This document shows, piece by piece, positions 6,588 to 9,574 of a stretch of DNA of 9,574 nucleotides. Source of the stretch: Desulfobacteraceae bacterium (GTDB lineage: Bacteria > Desulfobacterota > DSM-4660 > Desulfatiglandales > Desulfatiglandaceae). The notes under the pieces are model-generated. The model did no database searches. It was not told where the DNA came from and worked only from the letters and a program-made list of their open reading frames with translations. The stretch lies in NCBI GenBank assembly GCA_030632525.1, contig DAOVUP010000023.1, positions 1-9,574 on the forward strand. Reading direction: 5' to 3'. The position numbers were made by a program, and so were the translations under genes. The stretch's first letter is position 1. Every line of letters begins with the position of its first letter.

Positions 6588-7839
6588 CAAGGAGGCCCCT
6601 GTCAAGGTCCTCATCCTTGAGAGGCCCTAAAGCAGCAAAGGAGATCTTGGTCTTTCTGAAACTGTCGTTTGCGGTTTCAACCACTTCATCAATGCTGACC
6701 TGCTCCAGACTGGAAACCAATTCCTCGTAGTCAACATATCTTCCAAAAACGAATTCATTTTTCGCAATTCGCATCATCCGGTTGTCTGCGCCTTCAGAGG
6801 CCAGGTAAATACCGCCTATAAGATGCTCTTTGGCGGCTGCCAGGTCCGATTGGGTCAATTCGCCCTCGCACAGTTTCCTGATCTCATTCTGGATCGTCTC
6901 AAGCACTCGGTTCAGATTGCGCTGTTCTGTGGCCGCATAAATACCCAAGAGACCCGCATCAACATATGTTGATAAAAATGAGTATACGGAATAGGCCAAC
7001 CCCCTCTTTTCCCGGATCTCCTGAAAAAGGCGGGAACTCATATTCCCTCCGAATATTGTATTAAGTATGGCGCATGCGAATCGTTTTTCAGCCACCTGGG
7101 AAGGCGCCTCTCCTCCTAAGCAGACGTGCACCTGTTCCAATTCCTTAAAATGGACGGAAAGACCCCCGTTGGATAAAGGCACACTTCGTGCCGAACTTAG
7201 ACCGCTCTCTCCTGGAGCAGATTCAAAAACAGGGTCAAAATATGAGACCATTTCCTGGTGATCCACATCTCCCGCCGCCACCACGAGGATATTTTCAGGT
7301 GTATAAGATTTCCGGATATAATTGAGGGCAACCTCTTTACTAATTGCGGATACGGTTTCCCCGGTCCCTAAAATAGATCGCCCGATCGGGTGCTCGGCCC
7401 AGAAAAGACGATTGAAGAGCATATGGAGATTTTCATCAGGAGAATCTTCCGTCATGTTAATCTCCTGAAAGATTACCTCCCTTTCACGTTCCATATCTAT
7501 GGGATTGAAGGTCGGATTCAGGAAGATATCAGAGAGGATTTCGGCCAAGAGACCAAAGTGTTTTGCTAACACCCTGCCATGAAAGCAGGTGGTCTCTTTT
7601 CCAGTAAATGCATTTGACATTCCACCTATGGCGTCGAGATCCTTGGCTATCTGGATGCCACTCCGGTTACGGGTCCCTTTGAAACTCATATGTTCTATAA
7701 AGTGGGAGACCCCGTTTTCCGAACTCATCTCATCGCGCGATCCAATATTGATCCATATACCCAGAGAAACGGACCGGAGATGCTCTAATCGCTCGGATAT
7801 AATCCTGACACCGTTCTTCAGTGTTGTTTTATGATACAT
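6580..7839 (-). CDS. M16 family zinc metallopeptidase (processing-peptidase-like)
   Basis: 419 residues, typical of single-unit M16B peptidases related to mitochondrial processing peptidase beta. The inverted zinc motif HxxEH is intact as HFIEH at residues 46-50. The third ligand is Glu126 in EREVIFQEINMTED, 75 residues after the second His, the same spacing as in the catalytic processing-peptidase subunit. The second half carries the M16 C-terminal hallmark FGGNMSSRLFQEIREKRGLAY. Both halves are thus present and the active site looks competent. No signal peptide is seen, so it is probably cytoplasmic, degrading or trimming peptides; the substrate is unknown. ATG 7839 lies inside the end of pnp (11-base overlap) with an AGGAG site 12 bases upstream, indicating coupled expression with pnp. 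Its final codons are built from a heptamer repeat. Confidence 0.96.
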   Translation of the reverse strand: MYHKTTLKNGVRIISERLEHLRSVSLGIWINIGSRDEMSSENGVSHFIEHMSFKGTRNRSGIQIAKDLDAIGGMSNAFTGKETTCFHGRVLAKHFGLLAEILSDIFLNPTFNPIDMEREREVIFQEINMTEDSPDENLHMLFNRLFWAEHPIGRSILGTGETVSAISKEVALNYIRKSYTPENILVVAAGDVDHQEMVSYFDPVFESAPGESGLSSARSVPLSNGGLSVHFKELEQVHVCLGGEAPSQVAEKRFACAILNTIFGGNMSSRLFQEIREKRGLAYSVYSFLSTYVDAGLLGIYAATEQRNLNRVLETIQNEIRKLCEGELTQSDLAAAKEHLIGGIYLASEGADNRMMRIAKNEFVFGRYVDYEELVSSLEQVSIDEVVETANDSFRKTKISFAALGPLKDEDLDRGLLEY

Positions 7840-9574
7840 TATCCAGGCTTTCTCCTAAAGCGGCCTTGCGCGAGAGGCGAATTCTTCCATCGTTCCCTAC
7901 CTCCAGGACCTTTACCAGCACCTCATCACCTTCATTTAAGACATCCGTGACCTTATTGACTCTTTCATTGGCCAACTGGGATATATGGACCAGACCGTCC
8001 GTGCCGGGGAAAATCTCTACAAAGGCGCCGAAATCCATTATCTTGACCACCTTCCCCATATAGAGTTTGTCGACCTCCGCCTCCTGGACAATCTCTCTGA
8101 TCATCTTTAGGGCAGCGTCAGAGCAATCTCTGTCAGGAGAGGAAACCGTGACAATCCCCTCATCATCCACGTCAATTCTGGCGCCAGAGGTATTGGAGAT
8201 CTCCCTGATAGTCTTGCCCCCGGGGCCGATGAGGACTCTTACCTTTTCAGCATTAATCTTGATCGAGGAAATAATTGGGGCGTATTCCGATACATCTGCT
8301 CGCGGTTGGGAAATAGCCTTTTCCATCTCATCTAATATAAAAAGTCGGCCATCTCTCGCCTGTTCAAGGGCCTGTTGCATTATCTCCTTTGTGAGCCGTT
8401 CAATCTTTATGTCCATCTGTAAGGCTGTAATCCCGTCACGAGTGCCGGTTACCTTGAAATCCATATCCCCGTAATGGTCTTCATCACCTATAATATCAGT
8501 AAGCACCGCTATCTTGTCACCATCAGAAACAAGTCCCATGGCTACACCGGCAACAGGCGCTTTGATGGGCACGCCGGCATCCATGAGGGAGAGGCACCCT
8601 CCACACACGCTCGCCATGGAGGAAGAACCATTTGATTCTAAGATCTCCGAGACAACCCGAACACAGTATTTAAAGTCATCCCCTTCAGGCATCACAGGCA
8701 AGAGGGCCCGTCTCGCTAAGGCGCCATGGCCAATCTCCCTGCGCCCCGGTCCGCCAAGTCTCTTGGCTTCGCCCACGCTGTAGGGAGGGAAATTGTAGTG
8801 AAGTATAAATGACCTGAAATGATTACCGTAGATAGATTCAATCCTCTGTTCATCCCTTTCTGTTCCCAACGTTGTCAAGACCATTGCCTGGGTCTCGCCC
8901 CGTGTAAAAAGGGCAGATCCATGAATACGCGGTAATAGACCCACATAGCATTCTATGGGTCTGACCTTATCAAACGGGCGTCCGTCCATCCTTTTTCCCT
9001 CCGACAACATCATATGACGGACCATTTTCTTTTCAAGATCGTGTACGGCCTCTTTGATTACCGATCCCTTTCCTTCATACTCATCTAAAAGTGCGTCCAG
9101 GGTATGTTCCCCGGCCTCTTTTCTTTTCTGTTGCCGCTCCATTTTGTCTACAGTAACAATTACCTCTTTTAAAAGAGGGGTAGCGGTTTCAATGATTTTT
9201 GTCTGAAGCGTCTCGTCAATTTCGACCGGGGGAATGACTCTCTTTGGTTTGCCCGCCTCCGCCTTGAGGGCATCCTGCATGTCAAGCATCGGCTGAATAG
9301 CTTCATGACCGTAAAAGATTGCCTCGATCATGTCAGACTCAGGGACAAAGAGGGCTCCACCCTCAACCATGACAACGCCATCTCGACTACCGGCAACAAT
9401 CAGATTCATATCGCTTTCCACCTGCTCGCTGACTGTGGGATTGGTTATAAACTTGCCGTCAATTCTTCCCACCCGGACTCCTGCAATCGGCCCTGAAAAA
9501 GGGATATCCGAGATCTCAAGTGCGGCCGACGCACCTAACATTGCCAACATATCGGACTCGTTTTCTTTGTCAGT
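7829..9574 (-). CDS. pnp: Polynucleotide phosphorylase (polyribonucleotide nucleotidyltransferase), N-terminus outside window
   Basis: 581 residues are visible. The frame stays open to the window edge, so the ATG at 9550 is internal; the full protein is usually about 700 residues, so roughly 115 are missing. PNPase degrades RNA 3' to 5' using phosphate and acts in mRNA turnover. In order the sequence shows the end of the first RNase PH domain (LGASAALEISDIPFSGPIAGVRVG), the helical linker, the second RNase PH domain with RREIGHG, ESNGSSSMASVCGG and the catalytic GDEDHYGDMDFK block, a KH domain with the GPGG loop (VRVLIGPGGKTIREIS), and an S1 domain (MGKVVKIMDFGAFVEIFPGTDGLVHISQL). The tail after S1 is short (ALGESLDNVS), without the longer acidic/Ala-rich extension of E. 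coli. It is the first visible gene of the minus-strand operon and overlaps the M16 peptidase start by 11 bases. Confidence 0.98.
   Translation of the reverse strand, partial: TDKENESDMLAMLGASAALEISDIPFSGPIAGVRVGRIDGKFITNPTVSEQVESDMNLIVAGSRDGVVMVEGGALFVPESDMIEAIFYGHEAIQPMLDMQDALKAEAGKPKRVIPPVEIDETLQTKIIETATPLLKEVIVTVDKMERQQKRKEAGEHTLDALLDEYEGKGSVIKEAVHDLEKKMVRHMMLSEGKRMDGRPFDKVRPIECYVGLLPRIHGSALFTRGETQAMVLTTLGTERDEQRIESIYGNHFRSFILHYNFPPYSVGEAKRLGGPGRREIGHGALARRALLPVMPEGDDFKYCVRVVSEILESNGSSSMASVCGGCLSLMDAGVPIKAPVAGVAMGLVSDGDKIAVLTDIIGDEDHYGDMDFKVTGTRDGITALQMDIKIERLTKEIMQQALEQARDGRLFILDEMEKAISQPRADVSEYAPIISSIKINAEKVRVLIGPGGKTIREISNTSGARIDVDDEGIVTVSSPDRDCSDAALKMIREIVQEAEVDKLYMGKVVKIMDFGAFVEIFPGTDGLVHISQLANERVNKVTDVLNEGDEVLVKVLEVGNDGRIRLSRKAALGESLDNVS

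Noticed and set aside
6470..6730. Plus-strand 86-codon frame across the repeat spacer
   Set aside because: It runs through the repeat and antisense to the peptidase end, with no domain and no clear ribosome-binding site.

Overview
This window looks like a chromosomal segment from a moderate-GC Gram-negative bacterium, most likely a Desulfobacterota (former Deltaproteobacteria) lineage. That assignment is inferred from protein style, from the pnp / M16 peptidase / dut gene order, and from heptamer-phased simple repeats between genes. No rRNA or other taxonomic marker is present. Genes are tightly packed and sit in two convergent blocks. No tRNA, rRNA, CRISPR array or insertion sequence was seen.

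Left block, plus strand (1-5079). The window opens in the last 32 codons of a membrane protein. Five bases later begins a large exported protein carrying a YkuD-like (L,D-transpeptidase-type) Ser-His-Gly-Cys motif and an acidic DxDxDG loop. Thirteen bases after that, a strong AGGAGGG ribosome-binding site drives a TTG-started protein of 1096 residues. It joins about 12 membrane helices (resembling nucleotide-translocase/MFS carriers), a long HEAT-like helical region and a C-terminal cyclic-nucleotide-binding domain with an intact phosphate-binding cassette. The spacing suggests one transcription unit. This is the least ordinary part of the window: a putative envelope-remodelling enzyme coupled to a carrier-like membrane protein that appears able to sense a cyclic nucleotide.

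Convergent junction (5080-5190). About 110 bases separate the blocks. They hold a small phased GGGTTCAA repeat and no convincing terminator.

Right block, minus strand (5191-9574), read right to left: pnp (5' end outside the window), an M16 zinc peptidase overlapping pnp by 11 bases, a 154-base spacer, dut from a TTG start, and a YycJ/WalJ-like metallo-beta-lactamase-fold hydrolase overlapping dut by 4 bases. These are housekeeping genes for RNA turnover, proteolysis, dUTP removal and probable nuclease activity. The M16-dut spacer carries two arrays of about five 7-bp units that form a 25-bp imperfect inverted repeat. One array runs into the last codons of the peptidase gene.
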